Virus record (IMG/VR): IMGVR_UViG_3300032242_003240
Span: 1 to 21,329 of that record
Source of the DNA: a virus
DNA length: 21,329 nucleotides
Reading direction: 5' to 3' (one strand)
Shown here in pieces: positions 5,773 to 12,941 of this stretch. Under the pieces are notes generated by a model that was given only the letters and a program-made list of their open reading frames with translations, had not been told where the DNA came from and did no database searches. Each line of letters opens with the position of its first letter. Position 1 is the first letter of the stretch. The position numbers were made by a program, and so were the translations under genes.

Positions 5773-5870
5773 TTAAGAAAATTTTAAACACAATCTGGGA
5801 CTTCCTAATAGACCTTGGTGAATATCGTTATGAAGTCATCAAGTCACATGGCTATAAAGCATGGTATTGA
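5769..5870 (+). CDS. 33-residue microprotein
   Basis: A short frame starting MIKKILNTIWDFLIDLGEYR and ending GYKAWY. Its ATG overlaps the TGA of the preceding gene (ATGA), the commonest coupling junction in this window, and the next start follows its stop by one base. The N-terminal half is amphipathic and aromatic, so peripheral membrane binding is possible. The tight spacing on both sides argues that it is a real gene; function is unknown. Confidence 0.6.
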   Translation: MIKKILNTIWDFLIDLGEYRYEVIKSHGYKAWY

Positions 5871-5871
5871 T

Positions 5872-5946
5872 ATGAGTAAAGATTGTTCTTTATTTTCAGT
5901 TGGTATTATGTTATTCCTTTTTGGTATGCTTGTGTTAGTGGTCTAA
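5872..5946 (+). CDS. 24-residue single-span membrane microprotein
   Basis: MSKDCSLFSVGIMLFLFGML followed by VLVV: a short polar N-terminus with one Cys, then an uninterrupted hydrophobic span of about 18 residues. It starts one base after the previous stop and ends one base before the acetyltransferase ATG. It may be a true membrane peptide or a short leader that couples translation to the next gene. Confidence 0.5.
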   Translation: MSKDCSLFSVGIMLFLFGMLVLVV

Positions 5947-5947
5947 A

Positions 5948-6487
5948 ATGTCATATGTATCAGTTAGAAGGGTACTACCTCATGAGTACCCTAAGTATAG
6001 ATCACACCTTAAGGCATTAGATGCAGAATCTAGGACTCTTAGGTTCGGCTATCCTGTCACTGATTATGTAATAGATAATTTATGTGATAAGTTCGAAGCA
6101 GATCCCGGCAACCATGTGCTGTTTGCCATAGAGAATCGCAAGCTGGAATTTATTGCCGTAGGGCACATTGCATTAGATGGAGGTATGGAACTGGCATTTA
6201 GTGTGCTTAAGAAATATCAAGGACGTGGATTTGGTAATCTACTGATGAAACGATGTATACAATACTGCCGTACACACAACATACTTAACGGCAATATGGT
6301 CTGTTTAAGTTCTAACTCTGTTATTCGCCACTTATGCAAGAAGTATGGTATCAGCATAGAAAATGATCAAGGCGAAAGTCTTGCCAGTGTTCAATTACCA
6401 CCTGCTGACATTGGTACCTACATCAGCGAAACCATAGACAACAACATATCTGCCTTAGACTATATTTCCAAGCGAGTTATAGCCTAA
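5948..6487 (+). CDS. GNAT-family N-acetyltransferase
   Basis: A 179-residue acyl-CoA-dependent transferase. The acetyl-CoA loop reads YQGRGFGNLL at residues 90-99, a good match to the GNAT Q/R-x-x-G-x-G/A motif, preceded by the beta strand ELAFSVLKKY. The region FIAVGHIALDGG before it is typical of strands 2-3. The acceptor cannot be told; phage GNATs are known that modify small molecules or host proteins. It is the fourth gene of the plus-strand operon, starts one base after a 24-residue peptide, and has no strong ribosome site of its own, so coupling is likely. The C-terminal 40 residues (PADIGTYISETIDNNISALD) have no visible match. Confidence 0.85.
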   Translation: MSYVSVRRVLPHEYPKYRSHLKALDAESRTLRFGYPVTDYVIDNLCDKFEADPGNHVLFAIENRKLEFIAVGHIALDGGMELAFSVLKKYQGRGFGNLLMKRCIQYCRTHNILNGNMVCLSSNSVIRHLCKKYGISIENDQGESLASVQLPPADIGTYISETIDNNISALDYISKRVIA

Positions 6488-6498
6488 TAAATACTGGC

Positions 6499-7074
6499 AT
6501 GAAACTAGTGTATATTCACGGTGCGAATGCCACCAGCGAAAGCTTCAACTATATTAAGAGTAAAATAGGCAAGGGTATTGACCTAGACTATGACAGCCGC
6601 AATGGGTTTGAAAATAACCTAAAAGACATGTTGTCTAAACTAAGTGGACACACTGACCTAGTGTTTATTGCTCATAGCTTAGGAGGTATCTACAGCTTGC
6701 ATTTAGCTAATGCTATACCTAACCAGGTTGTCGGTGCTATTACTCTAAGCACGCCATATGGTGGGGCTGAAGTAGCAGACTATGCCCAGTATTTCTTACC
6801 ATTCAGCAGGTTAATGCGAGACATTGGACCCAGTAGTTGGGTAATGAAACAAGCAGACAAGATAAAGATACAGCATCCTTGGACTAATATTGTAACGGTC
6901 AAGGGGCAAAGTCCATTCATGCATGAGCCTAACGATGGTGTAGTAACCATTGCAAGTCAGCGACACCATGCTGACATGGAATTAGTAGATGTGGACTATA
7001 ATCACTATGAAGTAGTCTTAAGTGATCAAGTCATTAAACTAATCAAGGAAAGAGTAAACAATTTAAAAAAATAG
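6499..7074 (+). CDS. Alpha/beta hydrolase (lipase/esterase-like)
   Basis: A 191-residue compact hydrolase. The fold is clear: strand VYIHGAN with the oxyanion His7-Gly8, the nucleophile elbow AHSLGG with Ser60, then LSTPYGGAE. Asp146 in NDGVVT and His169 in YNHYEV complete a catalytic triad in the expected order. It resembles bacterial triacylglycerol-lipase and PGAP1-like small hydrolases; the substrate is unknown. It lacks a signal peptide, so it should act in the host cytoplasm or on the inner face of membranes. It lies 11 bases after the acetyltransferase. An AATAAATA box (6486-6493) lies 5 bases before the ATG, and it may be chance. Confidence 0.87.
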   Translation: MKLVYIHGANATSESFNYIKSKIGKGIDLDYDSRNGFENNLKDMLSKLSGHTDLVFIAHSLGGIYSLHLANAIPNQVVGAITLSTPYGGAEVADYAQYFLPFSRLMRDIGPSSWVMKQADKIKIQHPWTNIVTVKGQSPFMHEPNDGVVTIASQRHHADMELVDVDYNHYEVVLSDQVIKLIKERVNNLKK

Positions 7075-7084
7075 CTCATATCAT

Positions 7085-7118
7085 TTGCTATTGCAGGCAA
7101 GAGTCTATATAATAAATA
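7085..7118 (+). promoter_or_regulatory. Overlapping sigma70 and late-type promoter before the 88-residue gene
   Basis: TTGCTA (7085-7090) and TATAAT (7108-7113) are 17 bases apart, a good sigma70 promoter with a perfect -10. The same stretch contains AATAAATA (7111-7118), 7 of 8 matches to the late box. The gene could therefore be transcribed both early and late. Confidence 0.65.
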
Positions 7119-7120
7119 CA

Positions 7121-7142
7121 TAGACAGCAATAATGCTGTTTA
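7121..7142 (+). promoter_or_regulatory. 5'-terminal stem-loop in the leader of the 88-residue gene
   Basis: TAGACAGCA and TGCTGTTTA pair over 9 bp (one G-U) around the 4-base loop ATAA. The stem begins 7 bases after the -10, at the predicted mRNA 5' end. The ribosome site AAGGAG at 7160-7165 is outside it. Confidence 0.6.
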
Positions 7143-7171
7143 CACATAGACATACACATAAGGAGAATAAT

Positions 7172-7438
7172 ATGTCAACTACAACACCAAAACTACCAGA
7201 AGTTAAATTTAACAAGAATGGTTATGAGATCCGTACAGATATCTTGGCAATGGCCAAAGATCTAGTACAAACCGAACACACTACAAAGTTTGCTGGTTGG
7301 GAATTGTCAGCAAAGCGTGACGACAAAACTGGTCAGATCGTTACCACAGTTGGTATGCCAGAGTTCCCAGGTCTTGATAAAGTGTTAGAAACAGCGGAAA
7401 AAATGTACGCATTTGTCAACGCTGGTACAAAGAAATAA
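7172..7438 (+). CDS. Small, probably well-expressed phage protein of unknown function
   Basis: An 88-residue protein starting MSTTTPKLPEVKFNKNGYEI. I chose this ATG, not an in-frame one 39 bases upstream, because a strong AAGGAG lies 6 bases before it and the earlier start falls in the leader stem-loop. The middle (RTDILAMAKDLVQTEHTTKF, then AGWELSAKR) and end (PGLDKVLETAEKMYAFVNAG) look like an alpha/beta domain that I recall from T4-like cyanophages, function unknown. The gene has its own dual promoter, 5' stem-loop, strong ribosome site and strong terminator, so a monocistronic, abundant mRNA is likely. Confidence 0.8.
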   Translation: MSTTTPKLPEVKFNKNGYEIRTDILAMAKDLVQTEHTTKFAGWELSAKRDDKTGQIVTTVGMPEFPGLDKVLETAEKMYAFVNAGTKK

Positions 7439-7467
7439 TATTATAATAACATAGTAGAGCATAGCTC

Positions 7468-7492
7468 AATAGGACCTTCGGGTCCTATTTTT
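7468..7492 (+). terminator. Rho-independent terminator of the plus-strand block
   Basis: AATAGGACC and GGTCCTATT (7468-7476 and 7481-7489) form a perfect 9-bp stem closed by a stable TTCG loop. It runs into a five-T stretch (7488-7492). It sits 30 bases after the 88-residue gene and against the end of the converging metalloprotease gene. No T run follows on the minus strand, so it works mainly for the plus strand. Confidence 0.92.
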
Positions 7493-7913
7493 ACGAGTCT
7501 GGTGTAATTGGCTTACTGCTCAAGTATTCGGGATACTTTTTATTGAAGTGGCGCATGATAATACCCGCCATTTGATTTGCTTGGTTTTCTTCTGGACTGC
7601 CTGTAACGCCGCTTTGGTCGTTAAGTTTGTGCTCCGAGTCCTGTTTGTAGTGTGTTAGTTCGTGTGCTACTGTGCGTAGTATGTCATTAGGATGTCTATT
7701 AGTCAGTGCAACATATAAAGTGTGTTCACCATTGACATACATACCAAACGTTGGTTGATGTGTATCTTTAATATGCGAAGTGAAATGCATCTTAGGTAAA
7801 TGATCTAACTGTAAATAATGCATGGCCATTGGCAAGAATTTAGAAAACATTTCTACAAAGTCTTCTTTACTATTACCGTGGACATTTTCAGTGAGGAATT
7901 GTGCAGCTCGCAT
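7491..7913 (-). CDS. Zinc metalloprotease (HEXXH) with a capsid-targeting-like N-terminus
   Basis: A 140-residue protein with a clear zinc-metallopeptidase core: TVAHELTHYKQ gives His84-Glu85-x-x-His88, and SPEENQANQMAG supplies the likely third ligand at Glu108 or Glu109. The length and the HEXXH-to-E(E)NxAN spacing fit short minimal gluzincin-type peptidases common in aquatic phages. The start MRAAQFLTEN resembles the roughly ten-residue T4 capsid-targeting peptide ending in hydrophobic-x-Glu, so the enzyme could be packaged and injected; this is inference. The ATG has no strong ribosome site. An ACTAAATA box (7926-7919) lies 5 bases before it. The frame stays open for 24 codons upstream without a standard start. 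It follows a 142-base structured gap after the nuclease. Confidence 0.83.
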   Translation of the reverse strand: MRAAQFLTENVHGNSKEDFVEMFSKFLPMAMHYLQLDHLPKMHFTSHIKDTHQPTFGMYVNGEHTLYVALTNRHPNDILRTVAHELTHYKQDSEHKLNDQSGVTGSPEENQANQMAGIIMRHFNKKYPEYLSSKPITPDS

Positions 7914-8055
7914 ACTTGTATTTAGTTGCCGGTTACTTAATCCGGCGCTGAGTTTATTATGGTCCAGCAGTGTAATTACACCGGTAGCTTACGGCTACTA
8001 CTCGGACGCCTGGGCCTAAGCCCCCGTGACGACAACGGTCCCTAAGGTGAGATCT
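7914..8055 (-). other. GC-rich gap with several inverted repeats, possible structured RNA
   Basis: The longest non-coding gap on the minus-strand side, and visibly richer in GC than its surroundings. Short perfect stems are readable on the minus strand: CCGT/ACGG, GGGC-TTAG-GCCC, GTAGC-CGTAA-GCTAC, the palindrome GTGTAATTACAC, and GCCGG/CCGGC. No T-arm GTTCGA or tRNA cloverleaf is visible and I match no riboswitch consensus. Part of it (about 72 bases next to the protease) is open in the protease frame but has no start codon. It may be a structured leader, a processed small RNA, or a gene remnant. Confidence 0.4.
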
Positions 8056-8874
8056 TTACTCTGCGGCGTTAGCTCCGCACTTGTTTCTTTTGGCTTGTGT
8101 AAGAGCTCCAAAGTTAACTGGCCATTCTTGGCCAGGTTGTAGTTCTTTGGCACCTGCTGGGAACGCATAGGTCACTCCAGCTTGTTTCTGAATGTCTGCT
8201 ACAGGAACACGGAACTTGGTTAAGTCGTTGCCTAAATTAACATATGGCTTTACGTGTGGGAATCCCCATCCTGCAATTTCTTTAGTAGCATTGTTGATTA
8301 CAATCTTGTAGTATCCGTGTGGAACAATGACACCGTTACCGATAGTAGGGTCACCGGCGCCATACAATGCTCCAACGTATATAGTATACGGTTGATTCAA
8401 TTGGACTGCCCATCCTCTTACTGATGTCTCTAACAACTTCCAAATTCCCCTGTTTAAACTTCCATGTTGGGGGTACATATTTGTCATTAAAAAACTTTCG
8501 TACTCCACTTGCTGTGTCCAAGATAGGTCACCATCCGGAGCAGCATGACCTTTGTCGTATCCTGTGCCAGCATAGTCATCTGGGCGAGCTCCGCCCTGTA
8601 CCGATTGGTCAGCAACGAAGGCATTTGTTCTTGGAAAGCATCCTAATGCGTTTTGTGGTAATAGTGTGTAGGCAACGTAGACTGGAATCTTAACCGGAGC
8701 ATCATATGCAACTAGATATGCTTCACGGCAGATAGGTGTAGCTGTTCGTTGTGTGGCTGCAAATCCATATGGGCTATGCACTTGGCAAGCCTGAACAGGG
8801 TTAGGGGCACGTTGGTCCCATGCATGAGCTAGGCCAAAGGCCATTAGCATCAATGCGGCGAATAATTTTTTCAT
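8056..8874 (-). CDS. Secreted DNA/RNA non-specific endonuclease (NUC1 / endonuclease G family)
   Basis: A 272-residue protein with an N-terminal signal peptide (MKK, hydrophobic LFAALMLMAFGLA, then HAW), cleaved probably after residue 18. The NUC1 catalytic motif reads YDKGHAAPDGD at 106-116 with His110; the usual DRGH appears as DKGH. TNMYPQHGSLNRGIW at 131-145 contains the metal-binding Asn141, followed by Glu149 as in the family. Family members cut DNA and RNA without sequence preference using one Mg ion. Export means it would act in the periplasm or outside the cell, not on the host chromosome: it may clear extracellular DNA or block incoming phage DNA. It has a late-type promoter, and a hairpin covers its start region. 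Confidence 0.9.
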   Translation of the reverse strand: MKKLFAALMLMAFGLAHAWDQRAPNPVQACQVHSPYGFAATQRTATPICREAYLVAYDAPVKIPVYVAYTLLPQNALGCFPRTNAFVADQSVQGGARPDDYAGTGYDKGHAAPDGDLSWTQQVEYESFLMTNMYPQHGSLNRGIWKLLETSVRGWAVQLNQPYTIYVGALYGAGDPTIGNGVIVPHGYYKIVINNATKEIAGWGFPHVKPYVNLGNDLTKFRVPVADIQKQAGVTYAFPAGAKELQPGQEWPVNFGALTQAKRNKCGANAAE

Positions 8875-8896
8875 AGCAGTCCTTAATTAACTGCTA
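8874..8896 (-). promoter_or_regulatory. Start-masking hairpin of the secreted nuclease gene
   Basis: TAGCAGT (8896-8890) and ACTGCTA (8880-8874) on the minus strand form a perfect 7-bp stem around a 9-base loop. The loop holds AAGG of the ribosome site, and the stem takes in the spacer and the A of the ATG. The late box ends 2 bases upstream. With T4 spacing, late mRNA would start near 8892 and keep only 3 of the 7 left-arm bases, freeing the start. The fold is seen; regulation is inferred. Confidence 0.65.
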
Positions 8897-8897
8897 T

Positions 8898-8905
8898 TAT
8901 TTATT
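8898..8905 (-). promoter_or_regulatory. Late-type promoter box AATAAATA before the nuclease
   Basis: The minus strand reads AATAAATA, 7 of 8 matches to the T4 late box, 23 bases before the nuclease ATG. It overlaps the stop codon of the FkbM gene. The predicted start of transcription is near 8892, inside the left arm of the hairpin. Confidence 0.55.
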
Positions 8906-9569
8906 ATCTATGCATGAAATGGTAATATCTATCCATCTCTGTCCGGTAGACAAATGTGTAGCCCTGCGCTGTTAGCCATTGATCTACTTCTGCTGTGGTA
9001 GTATCAAAGAAGCTGCGCTCGACAATAACTCCAGGATGGAATTGATTGATAGTATTAGCCGCACCCTGTAGAACTTCAAGCTCATGTCCTTCCACATCCA
9101 AAAGTATTAGAGAGCAAGCAGTTAGCGACAAACTGTCAATCGTAGTCACGGGAACTGTAAGGTGCTGTTGTACAGGAATAGGGTAAACAGGTCTAGTGTC
9201 ATTCAATATTCTATGCTGTCCACTAGTGCCTACTTCTTCTAGAATAATTTTTCCTGTAGTTTTACCTAGTGCAGAATTAAACTTGTGTATGTTATCCCTA
9301 TTGCAGTTGGCAACAAGACACTCAAAGTTAGCAGGGTGCGGTTCAAACGTGTAGACCGTGTCAAATATGTTGCTCAAACATCTTGGATATAATCCCTGAT
9401 GCCCACCTGCCTGCACCACTGTATCAAACTCTAGTGTCACGCGATCTATATTGCTGCGGATCTCGTGCCAGCCCTGCACTATGATGTCCCAAGTTTCCTC
9501 ACCTTGGCTAACATCACTGACAGCCCAAGGGCCTGTGTTATCAACTAATTGATCCCGTGTGTATATCAT
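8904..9569 (-). CDS. FkbM-family methyltransferase
   Basis: A 221-residue S-adenosylmethionine-dependent methyltransferase. The nucleotide-binding glycine loop reads VVQAGGHQGLYP at 51-62, followed by VYTFEPHPANFECL with the acidic ribose-binding residue. LILLDVEGHELEVLQGA at 154-170 is the FkbM-family hallmark, and residues 178-185 (HPGVIVERS) form the last strand. Members O-methylate sugars and polyketides. Its ATG overlaps the stop of the 1122-residue glycosyltransferase in an ATGA junction, so the two are translated together. That giant protein also ends in an FkbM domain, making this a second, divergent copy. The likely target is a glycan built by its neighbour. Confidence 0.9.
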   Translation of the reverse strand: MIYTRDQLVDNTGPWAVSDVSQGEETWDIIVQGWHEIRSNIDRVTLEFDTVVQAGGHQGLYPRCLSNIFDTVYTFEPHPANFECLVANCNRDNIHKFNSALGKTTGKIILEEVGTSGQHRILNDTRPVYPIPVQQHLTVPVTTIDSLSLTACSLILLDVEGHELEVLQGAANTINQFHPGVIVERSFFDTTTAEVDQWLTAQGYTFVYRTEMDRYYHFMHR

Positions 9570-12500
9570 CTTCTAACAAAGTGGTAATCACCGTCCGGAC
9601 CATTGTTGCTGAAAATGCCGCGGCAGTCGTAGCCAATGGAATCCATATAGGCAATGACTTCATCACGCTTAGGAGCACCTTTGTTATAGTCGATAACCTG
9701 TAGTTCTAGTATAATGTGCTTGACAGTTTGTAGTGTTTCTAATGCGCCTTTCAACACATCCATCTCTGCACCCTGCACATCCATTTTAATCATATCCGGA
9801 TTAGGGAACTGTTTTAATCTACGAACTGCATCCAATGTAACTGTGCGTAGTCTACGTCTGTGAGTTTCATTGAAGTAGTTGACTGTATCGGGATTAACTT
9901 CTTCGTTTTCTTTGTAGTAGCTGTTGCCACCTGGATGATAATCATTTTGGTAGAAGTCAACTTCCTTACCACTAACGTCACTCAATACACCCATGTGATA
10001 TTTTAGTCCACGTTCTTGGTATAAGAACTCACTGGCATCCATAGCTTCAAAGGCAACAAACTCTGCCTTGTCCCAAATACGTTGTGCTTCGTTAGTCCAG
10101 TGTAGTACACAAGCGCCAATGTCGTAGATTACCTTGGGTTCGAATCCTTCATTTTTTAGTTGGATCAAGTACTCGACGTGATCGCGTGGGATTAGTCGTT
10201 GATTGCCTAGGTCTCTCAAACGTGCTTTAATATCAATTACTGGAGCATCTTCTAGTGCAGGAATAGCAGTGTCTACATTAAAGGTAAAGCTGCCTGTGTG
10301 GCTACATAGAACATTAGGATCTGCCCAGATTTTAAATCCTTTATCTCGGGCTTTCTTACAGAAATCTACATCTTCTGATACGGTGTTTCTGTGGTCAATG
10401 GCGCTGTAGTATTTGAACTGCGGATAACCTATTTCACGTAGGACTTCCGCTTTGACCAATGCACATCCAAATCCACAGCCTGCAACCTCAACTAGTCTGC
10501 GACCTTTGAGTTTAGGATAAGGCATATTGACCACGCCACCATTCTCGTTAGGCTCGTAGATTTCTAGTATGTGTAGTCCAGGCTTACGTTGTATGTATAG
10601 TCCACTGACAACATCTACATCGTGTGCCAACAGGCGTTCTAATGTATTGGAAGGAAAACTGATGTCGCTGTCTACTGAGAATAGATAATCAAATCCTTTG
10701 ACTACCCAATCAGCAATTAGGTTTCGGACCTGATCAATGTTGTATCCGTAGAAGTATTGGAATGTGGCTTCATAACCTTCGGGGATCGTTAGGTCATAGA
10801 TACTTTTAAAAGTTTCTGGCTCAATATTACGAGCCGTTGGGATTGCTATCAATATCTTTTTTTTAGATGTGTTCATTTTTTTAATAATTGTCTGTGCGTT
10901 GACATTCTGCTCTACTGCATTGACCTTATAGTCGTTGAGTGGACTGGCATCATTATAGTTATACACAATGTCTTGGAGGCATTTAACTTTGTTGGGATCA
11001 GCAGCTTCTATTAGCGCATAGAATACACTACCATCTCCGCCTGCTTTGAACCAACGGCCTTCTGCATCTTGGAACATACTGTCATCTATCCCATTTAACA
11101 ATGACTTCTTAAATGTGCGTAGGTGTGTATAGGGTAAGATCCAATTGAAGTGGTGATTCCTATATTCTCTATTTTGTTTTACATATTCGGGATAAGGTTG
11201 GCTGATCAGTGGGATGTTGTCAACCATACTCCAGCATGACCCATAGGTAAATTCAGCAGAGCCATCATACACTGTATTATAGTATGAGAACACTGTGTTA
11301 TCGTTGATCAAACTATCATCGCCGTCTAATAACATAACAATAGCATCGTCATTAACAAATGTTCGAATGTTTTCTATTTGATTCCTAACTGCTCCTAAGT
11401 TTTCTTTATTTGAGATAACTGTATATTTGTTTCTGATATCTTCGGGCAATATGGATAGGATGGCTGTTATTACAGCTAATGAGTTATCAGTAGAACAATC
11501 GTCAATTAGTATATGTCTGTAATTATCGTAGTCCTGTGTAGCTACACTGGTAATACAGCGTGAGATATATTCAGCACAGTTATAGAAAGGACTAACTACT
11601 ACAATCTCTTGTTCTGTTCCTGTCTTATAGTTTTCTAATTCAATGGTGTTGTGGAACTTGCGATTGTAGATTTTATGTATTCTACGATTGATTTTAGATA
11701 CGGCTCTGTATTCATCACGTTTTAGGTATCTACCCAATCGTTTAACCATTAACTGTTTCCACTGTAGTGCTACACTGTCCCATCCTGCTGTATCTTTAAC
11801 AATATTACAGTAGTATTGTTTCTGTTGATGCAGGTAAGGATTACGATATGCTTCTACTGCTGTTTTAACAAACTGTTCAATTTGTTGTGGAACATTGATG
11901 TCCGGGAACAAGCCGTTGGGTTCAATAGCATAGTCAATTAGATAGCAGGCGCCTTCGATGGCAATTTCTTCCAATGCACCGAATCGGCAGGTCACAATGG
12001 GTGTATTGTAGCATAGGCTTTCCATTGAGGAGATACCATAGGTCTCTGGGAAGGCTGCTGGATACAACATAAAGTTAGCTTGTGTTAGTATATCAGAAAT
12101 TTCTTGTTGTGATATAACACCTGTAAATTCTATACCTTGTGCTGCTAGTTTAGGATCAGCAGCCATTTCACGCCAATCTTTTTCCTGTTGATCCGGCTCA
12201 CTGCTGGTACTGAATCTATAGTAGCCGCCGATAACTTTTAGGCGGGCTTCTGGTATGTGATTCTTAATGTGTGGCCAAATTAGTTTGACCAACGGAATCA
12301 TACCTTTGGTCACTGATGCATTGTAGACAAATAGATTTTTATCTTTGGCCTTGATGTCTACTTCAGTGTTATAGATACGAACACCGTTACGTGTGATGAA
12401 GAATTTATTTTTTAATACTTCAAAGTTGCGCCTGCGTCCGTGATTGCAGTTGGCAACATAGGTCAAGTGAAAATCACTTAGCGTAAAGATATCTGTAATA

Positions 12501-12934
12501 CGATCAGCCAATGCTAATTCTTCAATTAGGTTATCGCCTAGACAGAATGTGTCGTGCATCCATAGGATACGCATTTTAGCATTAGCCAGTATCCTATTGT
12601 ATAGATCCATATTTTGGAATGGGATTGATCTGTAATCATTTAGTTTAGTGTAATCTTCGGGTCGAGTAAATGGTATTACTGTGCGCGAGCTGATTACAAT
12701 ATCAAATTGGTGATCGTTGGTTAGATCCGTTAATGGAAGATATTTTACACTGTCATATATACCGGACTGTGCGTGGTCGATGTTGCAGTTGTTAAACACT
12801 GTGACATCAAATCCAATTTGGGCAAGTTCCCTGCTCATTAGGATAACAGCACTTTCGCTGCCGCCTAGTCCTTGTTTGAAAACGGTTGTACCGTCATATG
12901 GGATACCAATAATATCAATAATAGCTAGCTTCAT
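9566..12934 (-). CDS. Four-domain glycan enzyme: GT4 - GT2 - GT2-like - FkbM methyltransferase
   Basis: An 1122-residue fusion. Residues 1-400 are a GT-B glycosyltransferase of family GT4 type: LGGSES at 23-28 and PETYGISSMESL at 296-307, which contains the Glu297-x7-Glu305 motif. Residues 444-665 are a GT2 transferase: VVSPFYN, IDDCSTDNS at 477-485, and LDGDDS at 536-541. Residues 693-890 are a second GT-A domain with PTAR, VDSDISF (Asp755-x-Asp757), and SEDVDFCKKARDKGFKIW. Residues 930-1122 are an FkbM methyltransferase with VIYDIGAC and IKMDVQGAEMDVLKGA. It probably builds and caps an oligosaccharide, on virion fibres or on a host surface. A near-consensus sigma70 promoter lies 7 bases before the ATG, with no ribosome site. 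Confidence 0.92.
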   Translation of the reverse strand: MKLAIIDIIGIPYDGTTVFKQGLGGSESAVILMSRELAQIGFDVTVFNNCNIDHAQSGIYDSVKYLPLTDLTNDHQFDIVISSRTVIPFTRPEDYTKLNDYRSIPFQNMDLYNRILANAKMRILWMHDTFCLGDNLIEELALADRITDIFTLSDFHLTYVANCNHGRRRNFEVLKNKFFITRNGVRIYNTEVDIKAKDKNLFVYNASVTKGMIPLVKLIWPHIKNHIPEARLKVIGGYYRFSTSSEPDQQEKDWREMAADPKLAAQGIEFTGVISQQEISDILTQANFMLYPAAFPETYGISSMESLCYNTPIVTCRFGALEEIAIEGACYLIDYAIEPNGLFPDINVPQQIEQFVKTAVEAYRNPYLHQQKQYYCNIVKDTAGWDSVALQWKQLMVKRLGRYLKRDEYRAVSKINRRIHKIYNRKFHNTIELENYKTGTEQEIVVVSPFYNCAEYISRCITSVATQDYDNYRHILIDDCSTDNSLAVITAILSILPEDIRNKYTVISNKENLGAVRNQIENIRTFVNDDAIVMLLDGDDSLINDNTVFSYYNTVYDGSAEFTYGSCWSMVDNIPLISQPYPEYVKQNREYRNHHFNWILPYTHLRTFKKSLLNGIDDSMFQDAEGRWFKAGGDGSVFYALIEAADPNKVKCLQDIVYNYNDASPLNDYKVNAVEQNVNAQTIIKKMNTSKKKILIAIPTARNIEPETFKSIYDLTIPEGYEATFQYFYGYNIDQVRNLIADWVVKGFDYLFSVDSDISFPSNTLERLLAHDVDVVSGLYIQRKPGLHILEIYEPNENGGVVNMPYPKLKGRRLVEVAGCGFGCALVKAEVLREIGYPQFKYYSAIDHRNTVSEDVDFCKKARDKGFKIWADPNVLCSHTGSFTFNVDTAIPALEDAPVIDIKARLRDLGNQRLIPRDHVEYLIQLKNEGFEPKVIYDIGACVLHWTNEAQRIWDKAEFVAFEAMDASEFLYQERGLKYHMGVLSDVSGKEVDFYQNDYHPGGNSYYKENEEVNPDTVNYFNETHRRRLRTVTLDAVRRLKQFPNPDMIKMDVQGAEMDVLKGALETLQTVKHIILELQVIDYNKGAPKRDEVIAYMDSIGYDCRGIFSNNGPDGDYHFVRR

Positions 12935-12941
12935 GCTATTA

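Noticed and set aside
6486-6493. AATAAATA as a leaderless late promoter for the hydrolase
   Set aside because: The box is AT-rich and overlaps the stop codon of the upstream gene. With only one other such case (7919-7926), chance is as good an explanation.
7914-8055. A tRNA or a known riboswitch in the structured gap
   Set aside because: No T-arm GTTCGA, no cloverleaf-compatible acceptor stem, and no riboswitch consensus that I know could be matched.
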